A stretch of 64,000 bases of DNA from Alnus glutinosa (GCF_958979055.1 NC_084890.1:32905116-32969115), one strand, 5' to 3'; positions 21,135 through 33,415 are shown, counted from the first letter of the stretch. Translations and numbers: made by a program. The notes: generated by a model from the letters alone, not told the origin.

Positions 21135-21600
21135 AACGCGTCTCCAGGGGCAATAATTCCGCTTCTTTTATAAACGGCGAGTCGGTGACGATAATCATTT
21201 GGAACCAACCATGGCATTGTTTATCCCATTCTAAGTGCTCTCCTGGAACGGTGTATTTGGAAAACACCATTAAAATAATACAAATTCCCAAGAAATGCTG
21301 CACATGGAAGCATTACTGGCACTCATTTTGTGGCACCTCCAAAATCTGGGGGGTCTAAGAAGACAATAAAGGTCAAGTTAATGGAGACCAACAGCCGGCG
21401 AAATAGACGCTACTCGGATCACAGGGAGAAACTGCGCTTTCGAAGGAGAATCCCCACCCTCGTTGGAAGAGGATATACATTTGTTAACCCATTATATTAT
21501 CATTCCTAAATTATTTAATTAACCCCGATAACATCAGAACGAATGCTAACAGATTGTACATGCAAACCCTTTTTTATTATTGACAAATGAAATTTAAGGC
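21135..21600. other. Spacer with a partial repeat copy, no gene seen
   Basis: It contains a diverged partial copy (about 21395-21475) of the tandem-repeat block and ordinary AT-rich DNA. Confidence 0.35.
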
Positions 21601-21775
21601 CGGCAATTTCTGACATAACTCGCGAACTTGACACGAATTCAACACAAAATTAACGTATTAGGATTACGGGTCTGACCCGTCCGTTTAATTAAATGAGTCA
21701 AGTTAGGGTTGACTTATTTAGTTTTATATTTCGACACTATTCGAACCCCGACACGTAAATACAAATTAACATCCC
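21600..21775. repeat. Dispersed repeat with gggtctgacccgt core
   Basis: aattcaacacaaaattaac...tacgggtctgacccgtccgtttaattaaatgagtcaagtt resembles stretches at 45540-46020, 47217-47545 and 54785-55085 that share tttaattaaacgggt-type motifs. Such repeats are common in plant genomes and are probably non-autonomous hAT-type DNA elements; this assignment is an inference. Confidence 0.45.
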
Positions 21776-21831
21776 TAATAAAATTCTCCCAACCACCCCC
21801 AAACAAACTGTTAAAGAAAGTGAGCTGCAAC

Positions 21832-22012
21832 ACCAAGGGATTGGCCTAGTGGTGCAGGCCTCCGTCTTTGATGGTAAAAGTCCATCAAGGTTGGGGTTCG
21901 AATCCTTTGAGGCTACGCACCCGGTCTTGCTGGGTTCGTGGATCGGAAGGGTGCACTTTGCATGGTGCATGTGAGGTTTGATCCTCTTTATAAAATAATA
22001 AAAAAAAGAAGA
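21832..22012 (+). mobile_element. tRNA-derived SINE
   Basis: An internal RNA polymerase III promoter is visible: box A tggcctagtgg at 21842-21852 and box B ggttcgaatcc at 21895-21905. A tRNA-unrelated body (cacccggtcttgctggg..., gggtgcactttgcatggtgc) and an A-rich tail (aataataaaaaaaag) follow. It cannot fold as an intact tRNA. No certain target duplication was found. Confidence 0.75.
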
Positions 22013-24080
22013 TAAAAATGTAACCACATAAATTGTAACAACAACAAGGTACAAAGATGGTCAATAAAGTAGGTTTAAAAGCAAGAGCTCATTTCATCGT
22101 GTCGGTCCCGTTCAATTATAGAGTAGTGGGATAGTAGGAATTGCCATCACCAATTATGCAAAGCTTTTTATAAATGCACACGTAATGGTCCCCCCATACT
22201 TAACTTCTAATTCATTCAATCTACGTTCTTTAAATTACCCACAAACTTATCTCTTTCATCCACTCCACAATCCGCCAAAACCCCCCATCATTTCTAATTT
22301 TCGATTTTTGGCTGTTCTGGAATCTACTCCTCTCTTCTTCTTCTTCTAATATTTTATTTTTTATTTTTTATTTTTTTCCTTTGAAACCTTCCTTATCAAC
22401 GTATCAATTTCCTTTGAAACTTTGATTTTACATGAAAAATCGTATATTCTACTTCCAATTTTTTATTTTTTCAAGGATTTGGAGGATATGTGCTGTCCTC
22501 CCATGGACTCACATGCCCATATTCTCCCAGAAGCTTGCATTTTCTCCTAAACAAAAAAAAAGAAAAAGAAAAGGAAAAATTCTAGTTTTTTCTTTAAGGT
22601 CAATATTTTGGGGTCGTTTACAATTCCCGAGCTCTCTCGTATTATTACAAAGAAAGATCACCGATATAAACATGCGACTTTTAAAGATGTCCGCTTGGCA
22701 ATAAAAGTCACGCGTCATGCTGTCATTGAGCGTAATTTATAATTGAAAAAATTATATATATCTCTTCAAATTACTATGCAATTGTTAATGTTCTCCCGAA
22801 TAAAAAATTAAAAATACGAAAAGAACAAAATTATTTTTAAAAAACAAACGAAAAAATAATTGAAAATTATTAAAATAAATTAAAAAAAGAGAGAAGAAAA
22901 ACCCATTTGTATTTTTTATTTATTTGTATTTTTTTTTTCTTTTGTATAACTTTTTGTTATTTTAGATTTTTTTTTTTAAATAATTTTAGTTTTTTTTAAA
23001 AAAATTAATAATTTTATGAAGGCCATTTCTGTCATTAAATGGGACATTGACAATTTTTTTTTTAATAATTTAGATGAAAAAATTAACACAATTAATAGTT
23101 TAAAAAAAATTAAAAATGAAGTAATAATTTGAAGAAATTATATGTATTTTTTCTTTTATAATTTGAAGTCGTTCGTTAATTAATTAAATTAAAAAGTTTG
23201 GTCCCATCCTGGTTGTCGTGTAAAGGCAGAGGCAGAGCAGGCGGACACATGTGACCTCATGGAGAGAGTCAGCTACGTGTCACTTCCTAGAATCATCTAA
23301 TTTATTAATTTATCGTAAAAATCAATCACAGTAGTTAAAATAGATTTTGAAATTGATTAAATATTATGTAAATATGCAAAAGTGAAGTTGGAGGAATTAA
23401 AAAGAGAAAAATATAAAGAATAAGAGAAATAATTTAGTGGGGTTTGCCCCCCTTTTTTTTATTTATTTTAAAAATAAAAGAAAATAGTTCTTACGAAGAC
23501 GCAAAAGTTACAAAATAAAACAATTGAAATAAAAAAATTTGGCGTGGAAGGAAGGGAGAAGGGTAGAACCGCATGGATAAAACTAAATTAATGGGAAGAT
23601 ATTCAAGACATTAGACAACGTGGCAAGAGAGTGTTGGGAAAATCAAGAGGCCCCCGACATATGTTTTGGCACGAGGCGAGGGTGTAGAGCCCCATACTTT
23701 GACACGGATTTTCCTCCGTAAAAACGGTCGCTTTTGACATTAATCTAATGGTTAATCGTCGTATACGAGGACGAGGCTCCAATCCCTGCTGGTAATTTAA
23801 TTACCTTTACTTACCCCTCCGTAACTCTATCAAACCTCTTCCGAATTTTTACTTTTTTAACAGTTTAAATCAGATCATAATTCATAAAGCGGACACAGTG
23901 AAACTCATCCGAATTATCCGATAACATAACATGATCAGTAGCAATAACGTGAGAGCATGGACGGCCAGCCGAACGCGGATTGGAAAAGTAGGATTTCACA
24001 CACACACAAACACAAACACACATTTGTAGAGTTCTACGCACCTTCTTTGGAAACCACAGGTAGAAAGTTGAGTCTTATTT
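22013..24080. other. AT-rich intergenic region, no gene seen
   Basis: Long runs of A and T (22350-23170, 23450-23540). The part after about 23560 is the distal promoter of the GALS-like gene. No coding or RNA feature could be supported. Confidence 0.5.
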
Positions 24081-24253
24081 ATGTATGAACACAGTGCACA
24101 CAACCAGAAGAGAAAGTTTAGATAGGGAGAGGAAGGGACAGAAGACAGATCGAGAGAGAGAGAGAGAGAGAGAGAGAGGGGAAAAGAGAAATCCTTTTGT
24201 GATTTATCCTCTACTACTTTGTTCTTGTTCATCATTCATCAATTGTCGAAATA
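24081..24253 (+). promoter_or_regulatory. Probable 5' UTR of the GALS-like gene with a (GA)n tract
   Basis: A pure GA run at about 24151-24179 lies 75 bp before the ATG, within a purine-rich leader. GA/CT tracts in the leader are typical of plant genes. No TATA box could be assigned with confidence. Confidence 0.45.
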
Positions 24254-27229
24254 ATGGTGATGGGTAAGGAGAAGGAGAAAGAGAAGAAGATGTTGGTAGT
24301 GGGAGTGTGGAACTTCGCTGCAGAGCTTAAACTTTTGTTAACAGCGCTTGTGATTCTCTGCAGTTTGGCCACGCTTCTTCAGTTCCTCCCTTCTCGTTTC
24401 ACCATCTCCGCTTCCGATCTCCGCTTCTGCATCTCCAGGGTCGTCACCACCACCCAACCAGCTCTACCCCCCATTTCAATCTCCTCTGCAGCTGCTTCAC
24501 TAGTGCTGGCAGCACCAACTTCTTCACCTTTACCTTCTCCGCCACCACCGCCACCACCACCGCCGCCGCCGCTTGAACAACAAGATCAGATGCTGGACAA
24601 TGGCGTCCTCAAGCGGGGCTTCCGTCCGTACGGTGCCGCGGCCTACACCTTCGTCACCATGGGGGCTTACAGAGGAGGCCTCAACACCTTCGCCATTGTG
24701 GGCATAGCTTCGAAGCCCCTCCACTTATACTCCAAGCCGACCTACCAGTGCCAGTGGGTCCCTCACCTCAACTCCTCCGAACCCATCTCCGCCGTCGGCT
24801 ACAAGATCCTCCCGGACTGGGGCTACGGCCGCGTCTACACCGTCGTGGTCGTCAACTGCACCTTCTCCCAACCCATCAATGCCGACAACTCCGGCGGAAG
24901 GTTACTCCTCCTCGCCTCCACCTCCGGCGGCGGTGACCGCAACCTTAACGTCACCGACACCATCCATGCCTTGACAGAGTCTCCCAGATCCTTGGATTTC
25001 TCTGTGTTCACTTCCAGGCCCAAGTACGATTATCTATATTGTGGGTCGTCGTTGTATGGCAATTTGAGTCCCCAGAGAGTGAGAGAGTGGTTGGCGTACC
25101 ATGTGAGACTGTTCGGGGAGAGATCGCATTTTGTGATACACGACGCGGGTGGCGTTCACGAGGAGGTTTTGGAGGTGTTGAGGCCGTGGATGGAGAAGGG
25201 CTTTGTGACATTGCAGGATATAACAGAGCAGGAGAGGTTTGATGGGTACTATCACAACCAGTTCATGGTGGTCAATGATTGCTTGCACAGGTACAAGTTT
25301 ATGGCCAAGTGGATGTTCTTCTTTGATGTGGATGAGTATATATATGTGCCTCCAAAGAGCACCATCAAGTCCGTTCTCGATTCGCTTTCGGAGTATTCCC
25401 AGTTCACCATTGAGCAGATGCCCATGAGCAGTAAGCTCTGCCTCTACGAACCTGCCGGCAGAACCTACAGGTAACTTACCATGCATCATGCTCTGTTTTC
25501 TTGATATATTGTCTGTCTTTTTAACTTTTTATCTGTTTTCTAAACATGATTCCGGTTGAGAAATAGTGTAAATTGGTTGGTTTGGATGCAGTTTTGGACA
25601 TCTTTTACAAATTAAAATGGTTTCAATAATTTACCTTTTCGGTGGGTGAGAGATCTTATAACTTAGATTCCTAGAAAAGGCATTTTGGAAGGGGAAAAGA
25701 TTAGAATTGGTTTTTGAGATGTTGAGCATTTTTCCTTTTAATTTAATTACCGAGTATTTTGATGTTTCTGAATTGATCTGATTGTTGCACGTATAGAAGG
25801 AATTATGATTTGGTGATTCTTTTGATGACATTAATTTGTTGGGTTGAACTAGTCTTGGCATGTTAGGAGTTCAATTTGACACGAAATTCACCCGTATGAG
25901 ATTTTAGACTGTAATTTTTTCTTCCTAGAAAATTCTTTCAGTATTAATATTAGGTTCCGTGAAGTACTTCGATTTTATTATATTCACATTGTAATCTTAT
26001 GGTGGTTGAGTGATAGGAACATTTCCTATTGAGGTTGAAACTATTCAAAGGCCAGGTAGTTTTTATATATTTTGAAACTATTTGCATGGTGCTTGTATAG
26101 ATTCTTCCTTCTATTCAGTATGTTCTAGGACAGGTGGAAGTGGGGTGGGTTTGAACTTTGTTCTAAAGCGATTGTATCTTATGCACGATCAGGCTATTGT
26201 TAATTCTCATTTCTCATTATAGTATATTACTCATGTTTGATCGTGATTCCTTCCGTCTTAGTCAAGTTTCACAACCAGCCTTGAATCAAAGGTGTTCTCT
26301 TCTAGCGTAAGATATGCCAAAGAGTCAAAATAATCCACATGATATGATTTGCCGAAATGAAAAGAAAATAAACTTGGCCACTATAATGAAAGAAACTTGA
26401 ATTCTTATAAAAAGGTTAGATTTTTGTGAACCTTCAATTATGTCGTTGCTGATTTCAGAATAAGACTGATGCTGATGTTAACTGAAAATAAATATTGAGA
26501 GGTGGGTTAGGGTCTAAACCGTGTAATATTGTATATCAAGGAACTTATTTTCACATTAATTTGTCAATGGATATTTTAGCTTGTTGGTGATTGCTTGCTA
26601 GCTGTTAAGACTCTGGTTAACCATGACAACAGAAAAGTCAAGAAGATAGGCTTTCAAAAATAATCTAGTCAATTGTTAGTTAGGCCATCTTCGTTTTTGT
26701 TGGTGTTTTTGGCCTTTTGTTCTGTTCTTAAGACAAATACAATAACAAACAAGACAAACCACTGCTAAAAACACAAACAAAAACAGTCATAATTGTTGAT
26801 TGTCTACAACGTATCGGTTTTGATTTGGCATTGAGAAGCTTCTTGTTTTCACGTCCTTAATTATTTGTCTGGTAATTACACAGGAGATGGGGGTTTGAGA
26901 AGCTTGTATACAGGGACGTGAAGAAAGGAATTAGGAGGGACCGGAAATACGCGGTGCAACCGCGCAATGTGTATGGAACAGGGGTGCATATGTCGCAAAA
27001 CATCGCAGGTAAAACAACACATAAAACGGAGGGCCGGATCAAATATTTCCATTACCATGGAACCATAGCAACCCGACGCGAACCCTGCCGGAACCTGATC
27101 AACTCGACAGAGATCACCTTCGAGAAACTCCCTTATGTTATGGACACCACAATGAGAGATGTTGCTGGGTATGTGAAGAAATTCGAGCTCAAGATGATTG
27201 GATCCAGGCTACAAAGGACACGGCAATGA
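24254..27229 (+). CDS. GALS1-like: Galactan beta-1,4-galactosyltransferase, GALS-like (GT92)
   Basis: A Golgi type II membrane glycosyltransferase that extends the beta-1,4-galactan side chains of pectic rhamnogalacturonan I using UDP-galactose. Two exons: 24254-25470 and 26884-27229, with a 1.4-kb GT-AG intron, give about 520 residues. N-terminal signal anchor at residues 19-42 (WNFAAELKLLLTALVILCSL...), then the family-typical LPSRFTISASDLRFC. A proline-rich stem follows (PSPPPPPPPPPPP, about 94-110). The GT92/DUF23 catalytic part starts near FRPYGAAAYTFVTMGAYRGG and includes FFFDVDEYIYVP, the DxD-like metal/nucleotide-sugar motif (about residue 355). Exon 2 supplies the conserved YRDVKKGIRRDRKYAVQP, YGTGVHMSQN and IKYFHYHGTI motifs. 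No stop or frameshift. Which of the GALS1/2/3 paralogues it matches best cannot be settled by eye. Confidence 0.92.
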
Positions 27230-27733
27230 CAGCATATTTTTGTTTTTTTCCTTAATTCCAGCCCTTTTGGTCTCTCTCTCTCTCTCTCTCTTTTTTTTTT
27301 TTTAATGGTTACATTTGTATGATAGCTTGAAATGGGGGATGGTATAGATACGGTAGAGCATGTTATTAGGGAAAAAAGAAAGAGTATAATAGAGGTGGTG
27401 TGGAATTCTTTTGTATTTTTTAATGTTCATTGATAACATTTGTTGGTTTCGTTGGCTTGTCGGTAAAGGCTGAGGGGGGCCCATTGTTCAGCGGAAAAAG
27501 TATGGGGGGGCCACCAGCACAACACAGCACAGCACAGCCAGACACTGAGGGCGCCTAATTGTGCTGTTGTGCTGTGCTTGCCCTACTACGTACCTCCCTT
27601 TATTTATTATTTTTAACTTCTGGTTCTTGAGAATTTATGCTTCCTTTGATCCATGGCCACCTAAAAAAGTGAGGGGAAAAGAAAGGGGAAATTATGCCTA
27701 GTCGATAAAGAGAGGTGATGATGATGATGATGA

Positions 27734-27808
27734 TGTGTGTTGGGAATAATATGCAAAGGGGTTGGCTTTTTGTGTGTTGGGAATAATATGCAAAGGGTTG
27801 GCTTTTTG
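27734..27808. repeat. Two tandem copies of a 36-38 bp unit
   Basis: The unit contains ttgggaataatatgcaaagg followed by gttggcttttt, and is repeated twice in a row after a (gat)n run. Non-coding. Confidence 0.85.
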
Positions 27809-29779
27809 ACAAGGTCAAAAAAACGCCATGTGGGGGACATAAGGCCTCTTTCTAATGTCCAATCATCTAACTAACGTGGGGGAAAAAAGTGAGGAAGACA
27901 GGAGAAAATGTGAGAAACTGTGTGTTGTAATTCTGGAGGGTTCCTAAAACGGATGGTTTTCTTTTGGACATATATGTCTCTTTCTTTTTTAACTCTGGAA
28001 TACCATTCTCTTCTGCTTCTTTTACGATAAGATTTTTTTGCTGGATTTACTGTGTGTGTGTGTGTGTCAATATAAATCCTTTTTTCATTTCTAAAATTAC
28101 TGTAAAATATTTGTGGGATGGACCTTTCTTTCCTTTCTGTCAATCTCTCTCACCCTTCCTGGCCCCGCCATCTAAAAATCTTTAAAGCCGATTCATAATT
28201 GAGATTATTAATGAGTAAAGCTCTAAAGGATGCGGTTGGGCTGCCTTGTTTGGTGAGATAAAGGAGTCACCATAATAAAAGAAAAAAGACATGAAAAAGA
28301 AGAAGCCCAGTTTGTTCTGCAATGGTCCAAGCGATAAGACCGGTTGGAAAAGGAAAAGTAAAAATGAAAACAAAAAGAAATCAATTTTTTTTTTAATTCC
28401 CATTGAAGTTATACAGACTAGACAAAGGATTTTAGGCCGTTTGTTAAATCCCCCTTATGGGTGTCGGAACAGCTTGATTGGAGGCCTTGCGCAATGATGA
28501 GAGATTTTATGGATTGAAGCTAAAGAATTGCACCTAGATTCGGCACTATCTTTTAAATAAATAATAACTTTTATTTAAGAACATGTTACAGCCATCTCTC
28601 TCCCCATTTAACACCGTATTATTATGCAACAATAGTTGGTTGTAAAGCTATATAGTTTGTTTGGATATGTATCCTTAATAATAATTTTTTTAATTAACCT
28701 TTTTAAATAGGTTTAGGATAGTCCATCATTCTATACGTGAACTCTATAAACAACAAACTACTGGAGCTTTAAATCCACTTATTAAAGGGCTTAACCTGAA
28801 TTGAAGCATATTAACCTTCAACTTTTGCAATAAAAAAAACATTGAAAAATAATATCTAAAAAAAAGTGATCAATCATCTATTAAAATTTGTATTGAAAAA
28901 TTAATAACTAAAATCACCAGTACAATTGTAACAATTGGAGAGAACCCATGAAAGAAGTAGTGGGTTACAGCCAACAAATAATGGGTACGTTGGTTGGTGG
29001 TTCCAATGATACATTTGCAGATAATGATTAGTATCAACCGGTTACGTTGTAATAATGTCTTTCTTAGACTAATGAGTTAATCTCACATTTATGACGTGCC
29101 TTGTTTATTTATTTATTTTTTTTCTTTCTCTTTTGAGCTATCAACTACGTCGGATGTCGGACGGACAGATTATGATGTTTAAGAAATACTACTTTACTTG
29201 CAAAAAGTTGCCATCAGCTCTCCCTTTCAACTGAATACTCCTCTCTCAAGAAGACAACCATTTAATAATAAAAAACTCGGAAAATAATTTGTGGGAAACG
29301 AAAAATCGTCCCCTATATGTCAGCTCTCAAAGAAATCACTTAACTTTGGCCAACAATGCTGCCACGTAATTTTACCTTTTTTTTTTTTTTTTTTTTAACT
29401 ATTTATGAGACCATTCACATTCGAGTTTAACAAATGTTTTGACATGATTCATAGGATCTCGGCATCACACGGATCGACAATAACATATGAGGACAATTCA
29501 TCTTCAAGTTTGTATTGGCCGGCAGCTGGCAACAATAATAATAAAAATAATTTTTTTTTTTTTAATTTTATAGAAAATTTTTGTATATGAAGGGAATTGA
29601 CGGGTCTGTAGGAAATTATTAGAAGTGGGGCCTCACTCACATGAAGATATATTCGTTGGTGGAATAGGCTGGAAGATGGCTCTTTGTCTGCCTCCATTGC
29701 AATTGGGATAGGCATTAACCCAGGGAGGTGGGGACTGACGAGATGTAAATTGTGCTCTTATCACTATTTACCACCCTCC

Positions 29780-30238
29780 ACCACTTTTTTCTGGCCGATC
29801 TTGGTGGTTTTCGGTCGTCTGGCTTCGGTCCTCCGTCTGGGTGCCGCCGGTGTCGGCGCGTGTCCCCCACGCGCCGCCGTTCGGCTTCTTGGCATTTTCC
29901 TCCACTGCCGGCAGTTTGTTTTTGGGTGGTCTCCGCTTCAGTGTCATGTGTTTTTTCTCTTTTCTTGGGTCACAGTCTGCTTGTGTTGGGTTCAATTTTT
30001 ACGGGAATATTTGTTGGCTAATTGCTAGATTTGGTCTCTTTTATTTAGAAAATAAGCGTTAATGTAAAGAGGATCAAATGCTTTCTTGTAAAAGTTGTAT
30101 TTCTGCTTAGGCAGCTGTTTTTTAAGTTAGATTTTTCTGGCTTAGAGAATGAGGAGCTTGTCCCTTATTTTCAAGTTGTAAGCCTTGGGCTGTTCACCAT
30201 ATCAATGATAGATTATCATTTCCGTTCAAAAAAAAAAA
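29780..30238 (+). mobile_element. Possible LINE 3' end with poly-A tail
   Basis: A GC-rich island (ccgccggtgtcggcgcgtg..., about 29840-29900) is followed by a non-coding run. It ends in gatagattatcatttccgtt plus a 12-bp poly-A tail, the layout of a 5'-truncated plant non-LTR retrotransposon. No RT motif and no clear target duplication, so the call is tentative. Confidence 0.35.
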
Positions 30239-31330
30239 ATATTGTTTTACCTCTACAATTATTTTCTTCTTTCAATTTTCTTATTTTATCAAATGGTAAC
30301 TACACTTTTAAAAATCACATTTTTCATTAACTGCATATTAAATTGCTTAAAAGAATCACTACTTTTTCAAACCGAGCACTTTAAATTTGTTAAAACAAAG
30401 CACTTTTTTATATTGTGTAGTGTGTAGTTTCCCACTATTTTATATGGGCCCTAAACCTTTTTGGGTCCAATGTATGTTTAAAGAGACACAAAACATTGTG
30501 AATGGGGCGTTTAGGGAGGGTTCTCTACTTCGGCCCGCTTGTGCTTGGGGCCGACATTGACAATCTTTGACGACATTTTGGAAGTCCCCACAAAATCTAA
30601 TGAAAATTGCTTCTTCTTTTTTTCGAGTTTTGAAGTTATTCTTGAGAGATTTGATGTGGGCTTAGAATTGTGCATAATGGGCCCATCCACTCTTGGGCTT
30701 CTACAATTAGAATTGTGCAATCGTACAGTGCTGCTAAATAAATTGTATGAATAAAGTTTGTGCATAACTTTTTATATACATGCCCACTTTATGAGTCTAT
30801 GGCTAAAACAAGTTAATGGCAAAGTACAGTGCTGCTAGAGATCGAACACTGAAATCAGCTTCCATCTTCGACCAAATCTAATCCCTCTTGGCGAGGGGGC
30901 TGGCATGGCCAAGAACATGTATTCCTATAATGGATTTGCATATATGGCTGGTATGGCATCTTCAACCATTCTATATATGTTTGAGGAATTAACGTCTAGA
31001 GAGTATATATGTATAAATTGCATTGATCAATGCACTGATTCAACTGCAAAAACAAGTTATGAGGTAAAGTTTCCATTCGACGCAAACGATATTATGGCTT
31101 AACATGAAAGCTACAGCCTATAGATCATGAATCTAAATACAATGATGGTATTATTGTTTCTATTTGAAGATTTTGAGTTGAATAATCAGCTCCTGTAAAG
31201 AGCTAACAAAACCATATGGCACACTGGTATTTCGGCCACCAAAAAACTCTCAAGGAAAATGACCAAAATACTAATGCATCATAAAATAGAAGCAAAAACA
31301 TTACATTCTCTGATCGAGGATCATGGCATG

Positions 31331-32047
31331 TCATTGACTCTGTGCTTCTAGGAAGGCACTGAAGTCCTCCCTCGCCTTGAGCAAGTGAGGCGAAACGCAT
31401 ACACCAGGTGAGTCCGGGCATGATGTGGAAAAACGAACTTGGCGGCCCGATGATGGATCTGATTTTGAGGCTGCTGTTGCTCTTGTCGTGGAGCAATTCT
31501 TCTTGAGAATTCCTTTGCGATCTTTTTCGAAGACAAAAGCCGCCGTAACCGGCGAATTCGTATCATCAATCACGCCGCTTCGGATTAACTCCAGCGGCAG
31601 ATCAAAGTAGAGATGCTTGGAGTCTCCGCCTTCATCGCTGCTACGACAGATGGCCGATGATGCCCACGACCCGCATTCGAATTTTTCTAAGGAAACTGTC
31701 CTCGATATCACTTCTTCCATCGTCACTAGTACTGCTTCTTCCTTTTTGGCCCTACTTCCTCGCTTTCCCCTACCAAAGACTTGCCAGAAGAGGCACAGAA
31801 TACCGCATTTGAATCCCTTTTCGCTGGGATCCATGATCATGTTGTCGCCGCTATTATTTTTGTTGGCAGCATTTGGTTGAGTAAGTTCGTCAGGAGGCGC
31901 ACTTGCTCTTCCTTCACCGCATGATTTATTTCTTTGTAACTGGATTCCGGCAGGATGGTTGGTGAGAGGATTGTCATGATGATGATCAGCAGGATCACTG
32001 GCCTGACCAGGATTCACTTTGCTTTCGTTTCGCATCTTCTTCAACAT
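31331..32047 (-). CDS. N-terminally truncated paralogue of the 36.7-kb gene (function unknown)
   Basis: 238 residues on the - strand. From FKCGILCLFWQVFGRGKRG through ISRTVSLEKFECGSWASSAI, LYFDLPLELIR, GILKKN, VRFSTSCPDSPG and LLKAREDFSAFLEAQ it matches, in the same order, the C-terminal half of the neighbour at 36683-37993. About 160 N-terminal residues are missing. Upstream of the Met the frame still shows weak likeness (SKFL...SSTRK) but reaches a stop with no other Met. It is either a short expressed member or a decaying duplicate. The family is an unnamed plant group (At5g12340/At1g28190-like, from memory) of unknown function, rich in Ser and basic residues and lacking membrane segments. 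Confidence 0.6.
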   Translation of the reverse strand: MLKKMRNESKVNPGQASDPADHHHDNPLTNHPAGIQLQRNKSCGEGRASAPPDELTQPNAANKNNSGDNMIMDPSEKGFKCGILCLFWQVFGRGKRGSRAKKEEAVLVTMEEVISRTVSLEKFECGSWASSAICRSSDEGGDSKHLYFDLPLELIRSGVIDDTNSPVTAAFVFEKDRKGILKKNCSTTRATAASKSDPSSGRQVRFSTSCPDSPGVCVSPHLLKAREDFSAFLEAQSQ

Positions 32048-32508
32048 AATCTTTCGAGTAGATGAAATGACTGTGAAGCTAGCTTTAATCAGGAACTTGG
32101 AGGAGTAATAAGATCATAAATTATAAGCTTTATTCAAAAGCTTTCTAATTAATGGATGATCATGATAATAATTAAACGTACAGACATGGAAACCTCACAT
32201 TACTCTTTGTGGGCCTAGCCTCCTGATCCAATTAATATAACAATATTGTTTTACTTGTCCAAATTTTAATTTATAATATCTTCAATTTTTCACTTCTGTT
32301 TTGTTTTTTGTTTCCTTAATCAGGCCCTCAGGATTCTCCCGGGCAATCACACTTATCAGTCACGTCTTTTTCTCCTATTAATTAGAGGATGGATTTCACT
32401 CATGTCCAAGGAAACATTCTAGGATTAATTTTTGTGCTAGTGAGGGCCGGGAGGACAATCCTAACGGAAATTCACGACAATTAAGCGACCTGAATTTCAT
32501 AAAATTTG

Positions 32509-32790
32509 GACAGATTAAGAAAGCAGGCTGTAGATCAGCTCACCTGTTTCAGGCAGTTAAAGGTACTTATTGAGCTCATTTGCTCGAAACTGGTGAGTTT
32601 CATAGCCCGAAACAACTTAATTAATTGCGGTGAATCTCAATCCAGACAATACCTGGATAAGAAAGCAGGCCGTAGATTAGCTCACCTGTTTCAGGCAGTT
32701 TAAAGTACTTATTGAGCTCATTTGCCCGAGACCGGTGAGTTTCATAGTCCGAAACAACCTAATTGCAGTGAATCTTAGTCCAGACCATAC
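32509..32790. repeat. Two tandem copies of a 142-bp unit
   Basis: taagaaagcaggctgtagat at 32516 recurs as taagaaagcaggccgtagat at 32658. The remainder of the unit (ctcacctgtttcaggcagtt, cttattgagctcatttgc, gtttcatag.ccgaaacaac) also repeats with few differences. Non-coding; no known element recognised. Confidence 0.85.
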
Positions 32791-33077
32791 ATGGTCTATA
32801 GTTGCAAATATATATAGTTACGATGAAAATAGTAAAAAAAAAAAAAAAAAAAAATTCGAACCACTTGCTTGCACGATATAGGATGGGAGACAAGTAGTTG
32901 TGAAACCAAGAATAATATTGGAGAGGATCGGAGACAAGTTCTCACGCCGAAATTTTATGTGTCTATTAGATATTCACACGACGACTTGCATTGTTGTATG
33001 CAGGGTTGGGTATGCAGAGTGGTCATCCACTTTCTCCCTGTGATAAAAAATATTTTTAATATTTTTAATATTTTTAA

Positions 33078-33178
33078 TATTTTTATTATTATTATTTTTT
33101 TTTTTTTTTTTTTTTTTTTTTGTTTTTTTTTTTGTTTTTTTTTTTGTTTTTTTTTTTGTTTTTTTTTTTTGTTTTTTT
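33078..33178 (+). repeat. Poly-T tract with G every 12 bp
   Basis: After about 30 T, single G residues stand at 33122, 33134, 33146, 33158 and 33171 in an otherwise pure T run. This is a T11G minisatellite-like array. The open frame across it is an artefact of low complexity. Confidence 0.9.
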
Positions 33179-33333
33179 ATGTATTACATTTAAAATCACA
33201 AGAAAGATATTTGGTAAAGTATCTAAGTTAATTTCTTGGGAGTATTGAGGTGCCCATGACGTCCAGCATGCAATATTGTCTCCTTAGCCACCATGGGCAA
33301 TTTGTTACCAACATATATAATTAATCTTGCATT

Positions 33334-33335
<2 letters not shown>

Positions 33336-33412
<77 letters not shown>
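33336..33412. repeat. (TA)n microsatellite, about 75 bp
   Basis: Uninterrupted TA dinucleotide run. Confidence 0.95.

Positions 33413-33415
<3 letters not shown>

Larger units (their letters stand above)
27230..31200. other. Gene-poor intergenic region between GALS-like gene and the tandem pair
   Basis: Holds the GALS-like 3' UTR with a (CT)n and poly-T tract (27270-27304), a CAGCA-rich inverted repeat (27507-27580), two tandem copies of a 36-38 bp unit (27734-27808), AT-rich DNA, and a retroelement-like GC-rich patch at 29780-30238. Short frames here have no family resemblance. Confidence 0.5.

Noticed and set aside
21838-21912. Possible tRNA gene
   Set aside because: Box A and box B are present, but the arms do not pair into a cloverleaf and a SINE body with an A-rich tail follows.
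24530-25023. Frames on the - strand across the GALS-like gene
   Set aside because: Antisense shadows of the proline-rich and GC-rich exon 1.
29684-30028. 114-residue frame in a GC-rich patch
   Set aside because: No family resemblance. The patch looks like the 3' end of a non-LTR element with a poly-A tail.
31425-31880. Plus-strand frames over the truncated paralogue
   Set aside because: Antisense to the conserved - strand coding blocks, which match the 36.7-kb gene; the + frames match nothing.
33078-33178. Regularly spaced units, considered as a CRISPR-like array
   Set aside because: There are no distinct spacers; it is a T-rich minisatellite in a plant genome.
32869-33231. 120-residue frame ending in repeated Phe and Cys
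   Set aside because: An artefact of the poly-T and T11G tract.
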